From: Neofusicoccum parvum
Taxonomy: Eukaryota; Ascomycota; Dothideomycetes; Botryosphaeriales; Botryosphaeriaceae
Reading direction: 5' to 3'
Assembly: GCA_020912385.1 (NCBI GenBank)
Contig: CP087208.1
Location: 1,674,001 to 1,738,000 of the forward strand
Length of the DNA: 64,000 nt
The first letter of the stretch is position 1, and each line of letters begins with the position of its first letter. Positions 1 through 10,600 of the stretch are shown here, piece after piece. Below the pieces are notes generated by a model, which saw nothing but the letters and a program-made list of their open reading frames with translations, made no database searches and was not told where the DNA came from. Position numbers and translations under genes: made by a program.

Positions 1-1007
1 GCGGATTCCACAGCGGCTGCTCCACGGCCTCGGCGGCGTGGTACGCCGTGTACACGGGCGTGGCGGTCAAGGAGTACGTCTCGGGCCGGCAGGGCTCGCC
101 CGTCTTCGTGGTCTTCGCGTCGCTCATCCTCGCGCTGCTCGTCGGCATCATCGTGCTGGCCATGCCGAACCTGCGCGCGCGCTTCCACAACCACTTCGAG
201 GGCGTGCACCGCTTCGCCGGCTGGACCGTGCTGGGGCTCTTCTGGGGCCAGCTCATCGCCAGCGCCATCCTGGGCGGGCGCATGACGGGGCAGGACGCGG
301 GCATCGTGCTGATCACGTCGCCGGCGTTCTGGTTCCTGACGGTCGCCACGCTGTGCGTCATCTACCCGTGGGCGCGGCTGCGGCAGCGCGACGTCGAGGT
401 CGAGGTGCTGTCGACGCACGCGGTGCGCATCCACCTGGACTACGGGCGGCCGGCGCTGTGCAGCGCGATCCGGCTGTCGGACCGGCCGCTGGTCGAGAAC
501 CACGCGTTCGCGACGATCCCGCGGGCCGACGGCGCGCCCGGCTTCTCGTGCGTGGTGTCGTCGGCGGGCGACTGGACGCGGCGCATCATCGCGGCGCCGC
601 CGCGGCGGCTGTACGTGCGCAGCGGGCCCAACCAGGGCATGGCCGCCGTGACGCGCCTGTTCGCGCCCGTCGTCATGGTCGCGACCGGCTCGGGCATCGG
701 GCCGTGCCTGGGCTTCTTCGTCGGCCGCCCCCGCCACGACGTCCACATCATCTGGAGCACCAAGAACCCAGAACGCACCTACGGCAAGGACGTCATCGAC
801 GCCGTGCTCAACGCTGACCCCAACGCCCGCATCATCGACACCGACAAGACCGGCCGCCCGGACATCGTGCGCCTGGCCTACAGCGTGTACAAGGACACCG
901 GCGCCGAGGCCATCAGCATCATCTCGAACAAGAAGGTCGTCGATATGGTGGTGTATGAGATGGAGAGCCGCGGCGTGCCTGCGTACGGGCCGATTTGGGA
1001 TTCGTAG
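1..1007 (+). CDS. TmpA/TmpL-like membrane FAD/NAD-binding oxidoreductase, C-terminal part (5' truncated by window)
   Basis: The frame is open from base 3 to a TAG at 1005-1007, about 334 residues, and no start codon is needed inside the window because codons before the first GTG already read GFHSGCSTASAAWY. Three hydrophobic spans follow (around VFVVFASLILALLVGIIVL, FAGWTVLGLFWGQLIASAIL and PAFWFLTVATLCVIYPW). A soluble region with a flavin/NAD-binding character then contains the glycine-rich VVMVATGSGIGPCLGFF. This arrangement resembles the Aspergillus TmpA and Alternaria TmpL proteins, membrane redox proteins tied to conidiation and redox balance; TmpL also carries an N-terminal AMP-binding domain. 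Whether this gene is the short (TmpA) or long (TmpL or adenylate-forming) version cannot be decided because the 5' end is missing. Codon use is strongly G/C-ending. No intron is apparent in the visible part. Confidence 0.8.
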   Translation, partial: GFHSGCSTASAAWYAVYTGVAVKEYVSGRQGSPVFVVFASLILALLVGIIVLAMPNLRARFHNHFEGVHRFAGWTVLGLFWGQLIASAILGGRMTGQDAGIVLITSPAFWFLTVATLCVIYPWARLRQRDVEVEVLSTHAVRIHLDYGRPALCSAIRLSDRPLVENHAFATIPRADGAPGFSCVVSSAGDWTRRIIAAPPRRLYVRSGPNQGMAAVTRLFAPVVMVATGSGIGPCLGFFVGRPRHDVHIIWSTKNPERTYGKDVIDAVLNADPNARIIDTDKTGRPDIVRLAYSVYKDTGAEAISIISNKKVVDMVVYEMESRGVPAYGPIWDS

Positions 1008-3633
1008 GGGGCGGTGTCGCGCGTGCGTTTGTGCTGTGCTTGGGTTACACTTTCTTGTTTCTTGCCACGACTAACGCTGTTCTCTTCTCTTTCTTCTTTT
1101 TTCTTCAATTTTGATTCTTGCCTCTTGCGCCCAAATCTTTCGCTTTGATCTAGCGGTCGGTTTGCTACGTTCTTCACCGTGCTCGTTGTTCTCGAATATA
1201 CCTTGTCAGCGAGTTGGATATACCTATCAGTGCGTTCTTCGCGCAGAGCAATCTTGCTTCCCGTTACACGTCGATTTTTTTTTTTTTGTCAGGAGGTGGT
1301 TTGTCAGCGGTTGGGAAGCATGTGACGAAGGAATGAAGGAACGCTAGAGGAGAAAGCTTAGACGTTGTTTTGTTTACCTCCTTTGTTGTACCATCTGGAA
1401 AAGGCAGACACGCACGCGCATCACACCACCACTTACGCACAGCCGACATTACTGCCATGGCTGCCGTTCATTCCGGTTTAGCTTCTGGACTGCCGGCTCG
1501 GTCGATTGGCGAGCTGTTGGAAGAGCATGGGGGTGAATCGAATATAGAAGGACTCAAGTATAGAATAGCCCTCGTTGTATATTTAGAACTTGTCAATCTA
1601 TTTCCCCCCTTGCACAAGCACAGACGGTTGGCTTTTGTTGTGTTTCGCACATGGTTTGCTTGACTAATGTCTTGGTCAGCGCACGAAATGGCACAAGCAC
1701 GAAGTAGTCCTCGATCATGACAATAACATGCAGGAGCGCTAGACGCGCTTCGCCCATCGAGGCCGCTCGGGCACCCCGGCAAAGGGAGACAAAGACAGAT
1801 GTCAAAGACGTCAGGGTTTGGTTCGCCGGCAAATGAGCGGCACGGCTGGCAGGGTAAGCTTTTCCGGAGGGCTGGGTTGCGCAATATAGCGGCGCCAGGT
1901 ATTACTACTCCCCGTTTTCTTTTTCTGACGTCGCCAGATCCTTTAGCCGAACGCAGGCTTCGTTGCGAGTCCGCCTCGTCGCGGAGGGGGTGCGCGAGCC
2001 TGGGAGGGACGGGGAGCGTGGCACGCCAACGAACGCCTTGCCGCACGCCCGCAGCCCGGATCGACCGCTAGGTGGGCGTGGGAAACCTGTCGAAACTCTG
2101 TTTCGCTCGCGGGCTGCCCCGGATGCGTTTGGGGATTTGGAAGATGCTGCGCCTTTTGCCAGAGGGGAAGGGAAGGGATGGGGGAGAGAAGGGAGAGACG
2201 GGGCGGCGCGGTGGTTTCCTCGGGAATGGCTGTCTGGTCACACCTCGCGTGGCCCGGCTTGCGTCGCTGGAAGGTGGCTGGCGCCATGTGCTCGCGCCCG
2301 GGAAGGGAGGCGAAACCCGTGGTTGGGTGGCAGAAGGAGAAGAGAGCGAGCCTTGATACTGCTACTGCCGGCAAATACCTTGGTGGAGGGCGCCGTGGTT
2401 TCCGCGGCGGGCTGGTGGTGGATGATCAGGCAAATACCTGGGGCGCCACGGTAGCAGTTTCCCCCGGGCTGGGTGTGTGTCTGTATTTTTGACTTGCGGG
2501 ACACGAGCTCGTGAGCGTGTCTGGCAGGCGCCACGGTTTCGCCGTGTGCTCACTCTGCCTGCGGTCACCGCGTGGTGGGCCTGATCAGTGATCAAAGGGG
2601 AGAAAAGGCTCCCGGTATTTGATTCAGCAGGCTCCGGCGGGCCCCTGTCCTCGTGGAAACATGCTCACTGTTGCGGACGTGCGGATTTGCAATCGGAGCC
2701 GCGAGGGCTAACGGCGAACAGCGGGAGAAGGCCGCGGGTGGCGGTTGGCGGGCACCTGAGGTCGTGACTAGCGCAGCGTGCCAACATGGCGCCGAAGACG
2801 CAGAGTGGAGAGCAGGCAGCCAGTGCGTTCATGCTGCCATCTGCGCACGAGTGCAGACTGCTCGCCCTGCAATGCGCGCACCGCGCAGGAACAAGGGAGG
2901 CGCGCGGGCCGGCTCAGGGCGATCGGCTGATGCACGCGCCTGCTCAGCTGCTGCGCGATGCACGATGCAGCGCGCGCGAGTGCTCGAGGCACGGCGGGCG
3001 ACGCTCGGTGCGGGGTGGGATGGTTGGGTCGAGGGCCCAGCTGGGCGGGCAGCAGGGCGGCCGATCTGGCGCCGCCGCTCGCTTACCTTGCGAGATTTGT
3101 AGCCCTATTCCAAATCACCACCACGACCCAGACACCTAGCTGCTAGCCCGACTCAGAGCGCCCGGCGGCCCCCCATCACCGCCTGGTTTCGAGGGCGATT
3201 CGTTTCAGTCTGTCTGTGCTGCCTATTTGTCACTCCGCCCCCGTCCACCACCATGGCCCCGTCCGCAAATCCGCCATTGGCCCGAGCATCCATGCTGCCT
3301 CGAGTACCGCTCCGATCCTGCCTGCTCCGCCCACTTAATCTCGGGGCTAGTATATCCCAGGCAGCCTCATGAGTTCGCCCACCGCTGCACTCGTAACGCA
3401 AATACCCACTGGCTTTTCCGCCGCCGCGCACACCTGGCAGCTTAGTCCGCCGCCTATTAAGCCCTCCTCCTCCTCCCACCACGAGACCCAGCCACGGGAG
3501 TATACATACCCACTGCTGCCACCTGCGTCCTGGACAGACCGCCGGATACACGGTCCCGGGTCCTACAGCTCGACGGATACATAAGACCTCCACTTCCAAG
3601 ACAAGCCTTTTTTTCTTCACTCTCGCCACCGCC
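1008..3633. other. Gene-poor intergenic region, 2.6 kb
   Basis: Open frames here are short, overlap on both strands, and show no recognisable family. A T-rich block follows the upstream stop (about 1083-1130, and a T-run at 1274-1288), consistent with 3' untranslated sequence. The element GGCGCCACGGT recurs near 2440 and 2525. The last 300 bases become pyrimidine-rich with TATA-like stretches (about 3350 and 3500) and may be the promoter of the small gene at 3634. Confidence 0.5.
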
Positions 3634-3876
3634 ATGCCGCCTTCTGCACCTGTCCATGTTCTGCCTCAGGCATCATCGCCGACCACCACCGCCTCTTCCT
3701 CCCACCCCTACTTGGAACCGAGGCATGCTTCCTCCATCGAGTCGTGGAATCTGTCGGTGCCCGGCCGCTCCATCCAGGCCCACACCCAGCGCCAGCAGCT
3801 ATCAGCATCCGACCCCGCCGTACTAGCATATCTCCAGCTGAAGATGGCTCTACTTCGGAAGAAGACCGGATCCTAA
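3634..3876 (+). CDS. Possible small hypothetical protein (80 aa)
   Basis: The frame starts at an ATG in a good fungal context (gccaccgccATGcc) directly after a pyrimidine-rich leader (about 3602-3625), with TATA-like sequences 130-290 bases upstream, and ends with TAA. The protein is Ser/Pro/Thr-rich at the start, then has a more ordered-looking part (ESWNLSVPGRSIQAHTQRQQ) and a basic end (LRKKTGS). I do not recognise a family. In favour are the promoter-like setting and the less biased second half. Against it are its length and the absence of introns or a known domain. It could equally be a leader ORF of a non-coding transcript. Confidence 0.4.
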   Translation: MPPSAPVHVLPQASSPTTTASSSHPYLEPRHASSIESWNLSVPGRSIQAHTQRQQLSASDPAVLAYLQLKMALLRKKTGS

Positions 3877-4956
3877 GCGGGAAGATGCATAGCGGTAGCA
3901 AATCACAAAAGCAAGGCAAACTTAGCGAGTCGCGGCTTCCTGGTCGCCGGATCCTCCATCTTGCTCTTTTCCGACACTAGGCCCCGCCTCCGCCTCTCCG
4001 GCGGCCTTGGTAAACGTCACCCTACTTTCGAAGCACAGACGAGACGTCTTGTCCATGCTTAAATCTCCGACCGGCTCGTTACGAATGGAAGCTGTACCTG
4101 TTGATCTTTCTTCCTTTGCTCTCGGAATTCCCGCTGCCCCTCCCTCGCTTACCGCTTCTGGCGGACTGCTCGTCTCAAGTCGTGTTTCGATCGGCTGCTT
4201 TGGGATCTCTGTCGCCTGCCCAAACTCGATGCTGATACACGGACTGCCATCTCGGCCCGACGGACTTTGCCTTCCGAGAAGCTCGAGGATGGTCGTGGTG
4301 CCGATTGTGACACCTTTTGATGCTGCGGCCGAGCACGCTGATTGGTCTCCGGGTTCTTTTTCTTTGTATTTTCTGCTTCACATTATAGTGGTACGCGGAA
4401 TTTCGCGCAGGCGTGCTTGGACGACGAGCATGAAGCTGCTGCCAACACACTTGGTCTGAATGCGACGATGTATAGCAAAGGTTACAGCGAAGGAGTTCTG
4501 GCGCCGTGTCTATTTGCCATAACGGGATATGATCACTCAGAATGAGTGGGAATTTGTCAAACACTCTACGCGCGGTGGATGAGATGCCTTCAGCACGTCT
4601 TCAACGACAACCATCTTATGCCTCCCTCATTTACGAATCGTGATACTCTGCAGTTGCATAGTGTTGCGAGCCCTGAAATATGCATTTCCTGGTAATGCCG
4701 GCTTTTAAGCGGTCTGACAGGGGAAAGCATCAGGAAGCCGGGGAATTTAAGCTCTTCTCACCTGTCAGCATCAGCATGCAGATCAGGTCCCAGCGGCAGC
4801 ATCTACCCGAGCGGTGAGCAAGCCGCCCGGAGTGTTGGACGCGGACACACGTGACGAGCGCGGAAACGCCAAGACTTCTTGCGCTACTCCAAAGTTTCCC
4901 AAGCTCAGACATCGCGGGCGGACTTCCGCCTACCCAACACCACCTCCCAAGCCCCA
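3877..4956. other. Intergenic region, no gene seen
   Basis: About 1.1 kb between the possible small gene and the bL27m gene. The open frames (for example 4007-4459 +) are low in recognisable content and are overlapped by antisense frames. The last part is the 5' flank of the bL27m gene. Confidence 0.5.
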
Positions 4957-5853
4957 ATGCTCCTCCCACGCGCCCAAGCGCCTGTCCGGGCGGCTCTAGC
5001 TGCGTCACGGACGGCGCACGCCTCCACCTCCGTCGCCGCTTCGTTCAACGTCCTCGACGTCCTGCGCGCCTCGCTCGCCGCGCCGTCATCGCCGAACCTG
5101 ACTTTCGTCCGTCACGCCACGCATCAAGCCCAAGGTCGCGCCAACGGCCCCAAGAACGGCGCCGGAAAGCGATTGGGAGCGAAGAAGACCGGCGGTGCGT
5201 AACCCCACGCTCCCCGCGCCACGGGCGCTCCAGCACAACCACCGGGACCTCCTCCGCTCCAGGAAATCCTCAATTGCTAACGCACGCACTCCCCCGCAGA
5301 GCAATACGTTGTCCCCGGCAACATCATCTTCCGCCAGCGCGGCACGCTCTGGTACCCGGGCGAGAACTGCGACATGGGGCGCGACCACACGATCCACGCG
5401 ACGGCGGCCGGCTACGTCAAGTACTACAAGGACCCGGCGCGGCACCCGAAGCGGCGCTACATCGGCGTCGTGTTCGAGCGCACGCAGACGCTGCCGTCGC
5501 CGCCGCACGCCGCCCGCCGCCGCCGGCTGGGCATGCTGGCCGTGCCGCGCGCCCAGCAGCCGCAGGAGACCACCGCCGCCGGCGAGGAGGGCCCGGCGGC
5601 CGGCGTCGACGTCAAGCACGTGCCCGCCAGGAAGAGGAAGAACATGCCCGCAAAGAACCTGACGCTGCGGCCCGGCTACATGTACCGCGAGGCGAACTGG
5701 GAGATTGGCCGCATTGCCGAGAGGTCGGGCGTTGCGGATAGGGTGAGCAAGTTCACGCCGGGCGATCGGTTCAAGGCGTGGCGGAAGGCGTCGGAGAGGA
5801 AGGCGAAGAACGCGGAGAGGAGGGGTATGCGCGGGAGGAAGGGTAAGAAATAG
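4957..5853 (+). CDS. mrpl27: Mitochondrial large-subunit ribosomal protein bL27m
   Basis: Two exons, 4957-5194 and 5300-5853, with an intron at 5195-5299 (GTGCGT donor, CCGCAG acceptor), give 263 residues. A basic, Ala/Arg-rich N-terminus reads as a mitochondrial presequence. The bL27 core begins near [20 protein letters not shown] and crosses the splice junction as [31 protein letters not shown], the classic bL27 signature that reaches towards the peptidyl-transferase centre. The long C-terminal extension (about 140 residues, basic end GRKGKK) is typical of fungal mitochondrial L27 (yeast MRP7) compared with the short bacterial protein. The ATG at 4957 is preferred because the upstream in-frame start is TTG and would put leader sequence before the presequence. 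The protein would act in the mitochondrial matrix on the 54S subunit. Confidence 0.93.
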
Positions 5854-6457
5854 ACGTCTGCGTCGTGAGACTGGGGATCGAGTGGAGTTGAACGAAAATG
5901 GCCGGGTGCTTGTAGAGATATTGCACGGTCCGGCTGCGGCGGCAGGGAATTCGGGCTGGGTCATTTATCATGTAAAACAGGGAATGAATGTACAGGAGAT
6001 TCTGGAACTAAGGTGGGATACGAGTTTCGGCTCGACATGTTCGAAGTTGAGGCATTCATGTGGATATAAATAGCGCAGTAAGCAATGCGCGAGTTTGATC
6101 CGGTGAATGCTTCAACCCGGTCGATGCGGGACTAAGTTGAGATGTTGCAGGGTACATCTTCTTGAGCTCATGTTGCAGTCTTCCAGGACTTGGCAGCCAA
6201 CGTGCATTGAGGTTATCCGACGTCTTTCACGCTGCGGCTACCCAGCGGGCCGAGCCTGAGCCTGGATCTTACCTCCGCGTCAACGCCGGACAACGAGCCA
6301 ACAGCCGCCGCCCCGCGCCCCTCCACGACACCTCACCACGAAAGGGTCCACGAACAACGACGAACGACCACGCCTCACCGCCCTCTCTCCTCCCACGAAA
6401 ACGCCCCCCACCTCCCCACGCAAAGCGCGCGCGTGCAACCACGCACCAACCGCAGCA
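5854..6457. other. Intergenic region between bL27m and Ubc7 genes
   Basis: About 600 bases holding the bL27m 3' flank and the Ubc7 promoter and leader. The last 150 bases are strongly C/A-rich (cacgaaaacgccccccacctcc), a common fungal 5' leader composition. No further gene seen. Confidence 0.5.
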
Positions 6458-7022
6458 ATGGCCGCCACCTCCGTCGCCTCCAAGCGCCTCTTCCACGAGT
6501 ACAAGGCGCTCTCGTCGGACCCGCCCGAGGGCATCACGGCCGGCCCGGTCAACGAGGACGACATGTTCGTGTGGGAGGCGCTGATCCAGGGCCCGGAGGG
6601 CACGCCGTTCGAGGGCGGCGTGTTCCCAGCCGAGCTCAAGTTCCCCAAGGACTACCCGCTGGCGCCGCCGACGATGCGGTTCCTGTGCGAGATGTGGCAT
6701 CCGAACGGTGCGTTACTGAGGGATAAAGCTTGCAGGGGTGGTTGGTTGCTGACGTGCGGACCCCAAAGTGTATCCGAACGGGAACGTGTGCATCTCGATC
6801 CTGCACCCGCCCGGCGACGACCCGAATCACTACGAGCATGCGTCCGAGCGGTGGAGCCCCATCCAGAGCGTGGAGAAGATTCTGATCTCGGTGATGAGCA
6901 TGCTGGCGGAGCCGAATGACGAGAGTCCGGCGAACGTGGATGCGGCGCGGATGTGGAGGGAGAAGAGGGCCGAGTACGAGAAGATTGTGAGCGACAATGT
7001 CAGGAGGGGGTTGGGCTTGTGA
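6458..7022 (+). CDS. ubc7: Ubiquitin-conjugating enzyme E2, Ubc7/UBE2G2 type
   Basis: Exons 6458-6707 and 6769-7022, with a 61-nt intron at 6708-6768 (GTGCGT...AAG), encode 167 residues, the usual length of the family. The E2 fold is clear: the HPN motif lies just before the intron, and after it [13 protein letters not shown] carries the catalytic cysteine (about Cys91). The acidic insert [17 protein letters not shown] following the active site is diagnostic of the Ubc7/UBE2G2 class rather than other E2s. The end RRGLGL matches the family C-terminus. By family knowledge it charges ubiquitin for ER-associated degradation, working at the ER membrane with Hrd1/Doa10-type ligases and a Cue1-like anchor. 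The ATG at 6458 lies in a good context (agcaATGgcc). Confidence 0.95.
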
Positions 7023-7614
7023 GAGGAGGGGAATGGCCACGACCGTGCATGCGTGGAGTTGGGAGAATCGTCTTTTGCGAGCGGCTGCTGATGCTTCATT
7101 CTAGAAAGCGGGTTGGCGTTTGGCGGCTCAAGTGGTTAGCAGATATTGGCATGCGAGAACTTCGTCTGGGAATCCTATGAGATTTGGTCCATATTTGATC
7201 ATCACCAGTCCTTTTCTACCCTACAATACATCTGTGTAATTTGGAGCGGTAAGGCATGCTGCTGGCAGGATTCTGCACTGGGTCTTTCTCAAATCAAAGG
7301 ACTGAGGTCTTGTTATGTCCACACCAGCGCCATCAGCGACGCCGATGCTGAGAGGTATAGTGACGCTAAGACAGATGGAGAAGTGTGTAGATCGCATATG
7401 CTCTTGGGAGCATCCGCCTTGTCGAGCAGCAATTCGGCTCTGGTTCGACGTGTCGATCTGGTAATTTCTGGAAGCGCCAGGTACAGACAAGCTCTCTGCA
7501 GTTGTATTCAGTCCATTGTGAATGATGATATATACGTTTGCGATGTGCGTTCCGATCGTGGAAGAGAACGCAGCAGCACTGCCCGCCAGTATGCTCTTTC
7601 TACGCCTTTCTCTA
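7023..7614. other. Convergent intergenic region
   Basis: About 590 bases between the stops of the Ubc7 gene (+) and the NLR-like gene (-). It holds the 3' flanks of both, with no gene seen. Confidence 0.5.
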
Positions 7615-10600
7615 TCACTTCTGCGCTGTATCTTCCTTTTGGTGGACCATGGCCTTCTTCCACAGCTCCAGCGTCTCCCCTCGGCTGCTGTTTCCTCCTA
7701 GTGACCTTACCCTGGTTCGGAGTCTCCAATTTACGTCTCGAATCGCATCCATCCGCCGTTTCGGCAGCCCCACATCCGACCTGCTTATCCCGTATTGCAA
7801 CCTGACATCATTCAGCCAGTCCTTGATCAGCTTCGGGGTCCCTCCAACATCAACCTGGCCACTGCCTTTCATCATTCCAGCCTTTCCGGTCCATTTCGGC
7901 ATCTTCAAGAATTCGTGGTCTTTCCGACAGACGCGCCCGTCGAGCGCACCGCTCAAGTGTCTTTCCAGGCACCCTGGTCCGAACTGCACACTCACGCAAT
8001 CCCTGCAAATGTGCATGTTGCAATGCACCCCGCCCTTCCAATCCAAGCCGCATCTACCGGCGCATTCAAATACTCTGCGGTGTTCGTCATCGTTGTCAAC
8101 TGGGTCTAAGAGCGCCCAGGCGGCGAGCGCATTCTTGTCATCTTCCAAGGGGGTGAAAGCTTGGGCAAGCATCAAGTATGCTTCCCAGTCATTCCCAGCC
8201 TCTTCGTCGTACAGTAGTTGCAGAGCATGCTCAATCAGTGGGCGTATGCAGTCCGCTGCCCCCTTCGCATCGCCACTGACCTTCATAACGCGGCCATGCA
8301 AGACCATTAATCCGGGGCTGAGTCCGACCTCGGGCACGGCCAGGACGTTGGATTCCATCCAGTATTTGATCTTTCGGGTTTTCCGGACGTACTTATCTTT
8401 CACCGCTTGCTCCCGAGTCTTCCTTGCTAGGCCAATGTACGCCGAAGCCAGTCTTTCCGCGGTCTTGATCTGGCATTCGAGGAGCCACCGCTGCTCATCT
8501 TCTTGGTCTATACTCGTCTTGCCGAGCACTTGCTTGGTCGTTTTGTTCTTGAAGAGAACGCCCGGGTCCAATTTGTCCTTCGCAATGCGGGTGAATTCTT
8601 CGTAGGGGACGCTCTCCTTCCACAGAAGTACGGCTTCATCAACCTTGTCTTGAGAAAACAAGACCACTCCGTAGTAGTATCGAATGTGAGTAGATATCTT
8701 CGGCTCATCATTGTCGTAGATCCTGGCTTCTGCGTAGGCCTTTTGAATGAACTTGGGGTCGCTGCGGCAAGCTTGGAAAAATTGCTCATGGAAGGGAGCA
8801 AATGAGGCCCGTTGCCGTATCAGGGTCGTCAAGGTGTTGGGAGAATCGTACTCAGTGTGAGTGTTGTGCAAGAGGAATTTGTAGTACGTCATATCGTGAT
8901 CCCCCCTCTCCAGTAGACTGAGAGCCTTGGAGACAAGCCCTTTGTCCTTTGGATAGTGTCTTAACAGATGTCCGCACAATTCTAGTGCGGTTTTGATGCT
9001 GTCCTTAATTTCGAGCTTTTCCCCTGCTCTGTCGGTGTTGTCCAAACATTCGTGAAAGTCCCATATCCATCCAAGAATTCCATCGTGGTCAGCCCTAGTT
9101 TTATCATCATGGTCTCCCTTTCCAAGACTCCGTTTGATGATTTCTAGAGCTCGGAGTGCCAAGTCCCTATCCGTGGAGGAACTCGGTGAAATCTTCTTAC
9201 TTTGGGCTAAGTAAGTTTGTGCTAAGCACATAGCGACCTTGAGCTTTTCCTGGGGTGATAAGGGCTTGTGTTCCTCGTTCTTTGATGGTGACGTTGTCTT
9301 TGCAGTCTCTTCCTCAGCATTTCCCTTGGTGCTGAAAGGGCCAAGCAACCGGTTAAAGTAGCTAAGTAGACTCTTATTTTCCGACATGCCGGTCTCTTCC
9401 TCGGCCTTCTCCACTGGTTGTGTGGAAACCTCTTCCTTGGCTTTCTCCACTGGTTGTGTGGCAACCTCTTCCTTGGCATTCTTCACTGGTTGTGTGGTAG
9501 CCTTTTCCTCGGCCTTCTCTACTGGCTGTGTGATGGCCTCTTCCTTGGCCTTCCCCTGGGACTTTTTGGCCTCGGCCTCAGCCTCGGCCTTTTTTTTTAT
9601 CCTTTCGACAGTCTTTTTGTTGGCCGCTTCCTTGAATAGTTCTTTGATCCTGTCTAGAACCTGCTGATTGTTGACTTTGCCAGCTGCTTCTTCGGTATTT
9701 CGGCCTCCTAAGTCCAGAATCATTTCACATATGTGTAGAAGTCCTTCGTGAATATCGAGACCGTAGAAGGTCTGAGAAAGTCGAATGATTTGTGTTGGCA
9801 GGGACTCTTCGCCAATGCCGAGGACCTCCTTCGTAGCCCACGTCATGAGAGGCATAATGTTTTCGTCGGGCGTTTCGCTCTACAACGGAAACAAAGTCAG
9901 CCGCTCATACTTGGATGAGTTCACATTTAAGGGGTCATTACTGTTCCACTTGGACGAAAATAATTTACGAAATGATAGGCCTCGGTCGCATCCCATTCGT
10001 AGCGAGTCATCCAGCTCCTGGCCACTTCTTGCCTCATAAGAACAAGTGATCTGTGCTCCCAGTTTCTGCGGGGAAGGGATAGATTCCCTGGGGTTTCCAG
10101 CTCGTCAATGAAGTCCTGCAAGTAAAGTTTGTGGCCTTGCATTTCATCGACGTAGTGTTGCGCCCCACTCCGCACTTCTTGATCTTGAAGCCAGTCTGTA
10201 ACCCCCTCGGTGAGAAATATTCGCCAGTCGTAGGAGAGCTTCCGTATCTTCTGGAGGATCTCGAAGTTCATGCACTTTCTGACAATCTTCTCGTCAAAAA
10301 GAAATTTAAACAAGTAATAACCGATGTGGTTCTTCTTTTCGTAATCTTCCGAGTTCAGATGAGCCAGATCCACCTTGTTCAGATGATATGGCAACCACAA
10401 TTGGCCATAGTTGTCGATAACTGGTGCCCCACTAGTGCAAAGAATCTCAAGTATTCGGCTAACGAATTGAAAATGCCCTGCTTTCGGCGAAAACTCAATC
10501 TGTCTCTTTGGGAACTCCTTTTGGTCGGGCTGTCCTCGAGAAGTTTCATGCTGGATTTCTTGACCGTTTTCGAAGTAGGAGTCTCGAGGTGGCAGGTCCT

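Noticed and set aside
38..817. 259-codon + frame at the left edge in a different phase
   Set aside because: Arg/Ala/His-rich shadow; the overlapping frame has membrane spans and an NAD-binding glycine motif.
1370..1663. 97-codon + frame with an internal ATG at 1457
   Set aside because: No family features; overlapped by an antisense frame of twice its length and in a region with no other coding signs.
7538..8605. 355-codon + strand frame opposite the NLR-like C-terminus
   Set aside because: Ser/Pro-rich antisense translation; the minus strand carries the Cys/His domain.
9390..9555. Regular repeats considered as a CRISPR-like array
   Set aside because: Direct tandem units without unique spacers inside a coding exon of a eukaryotic gene.
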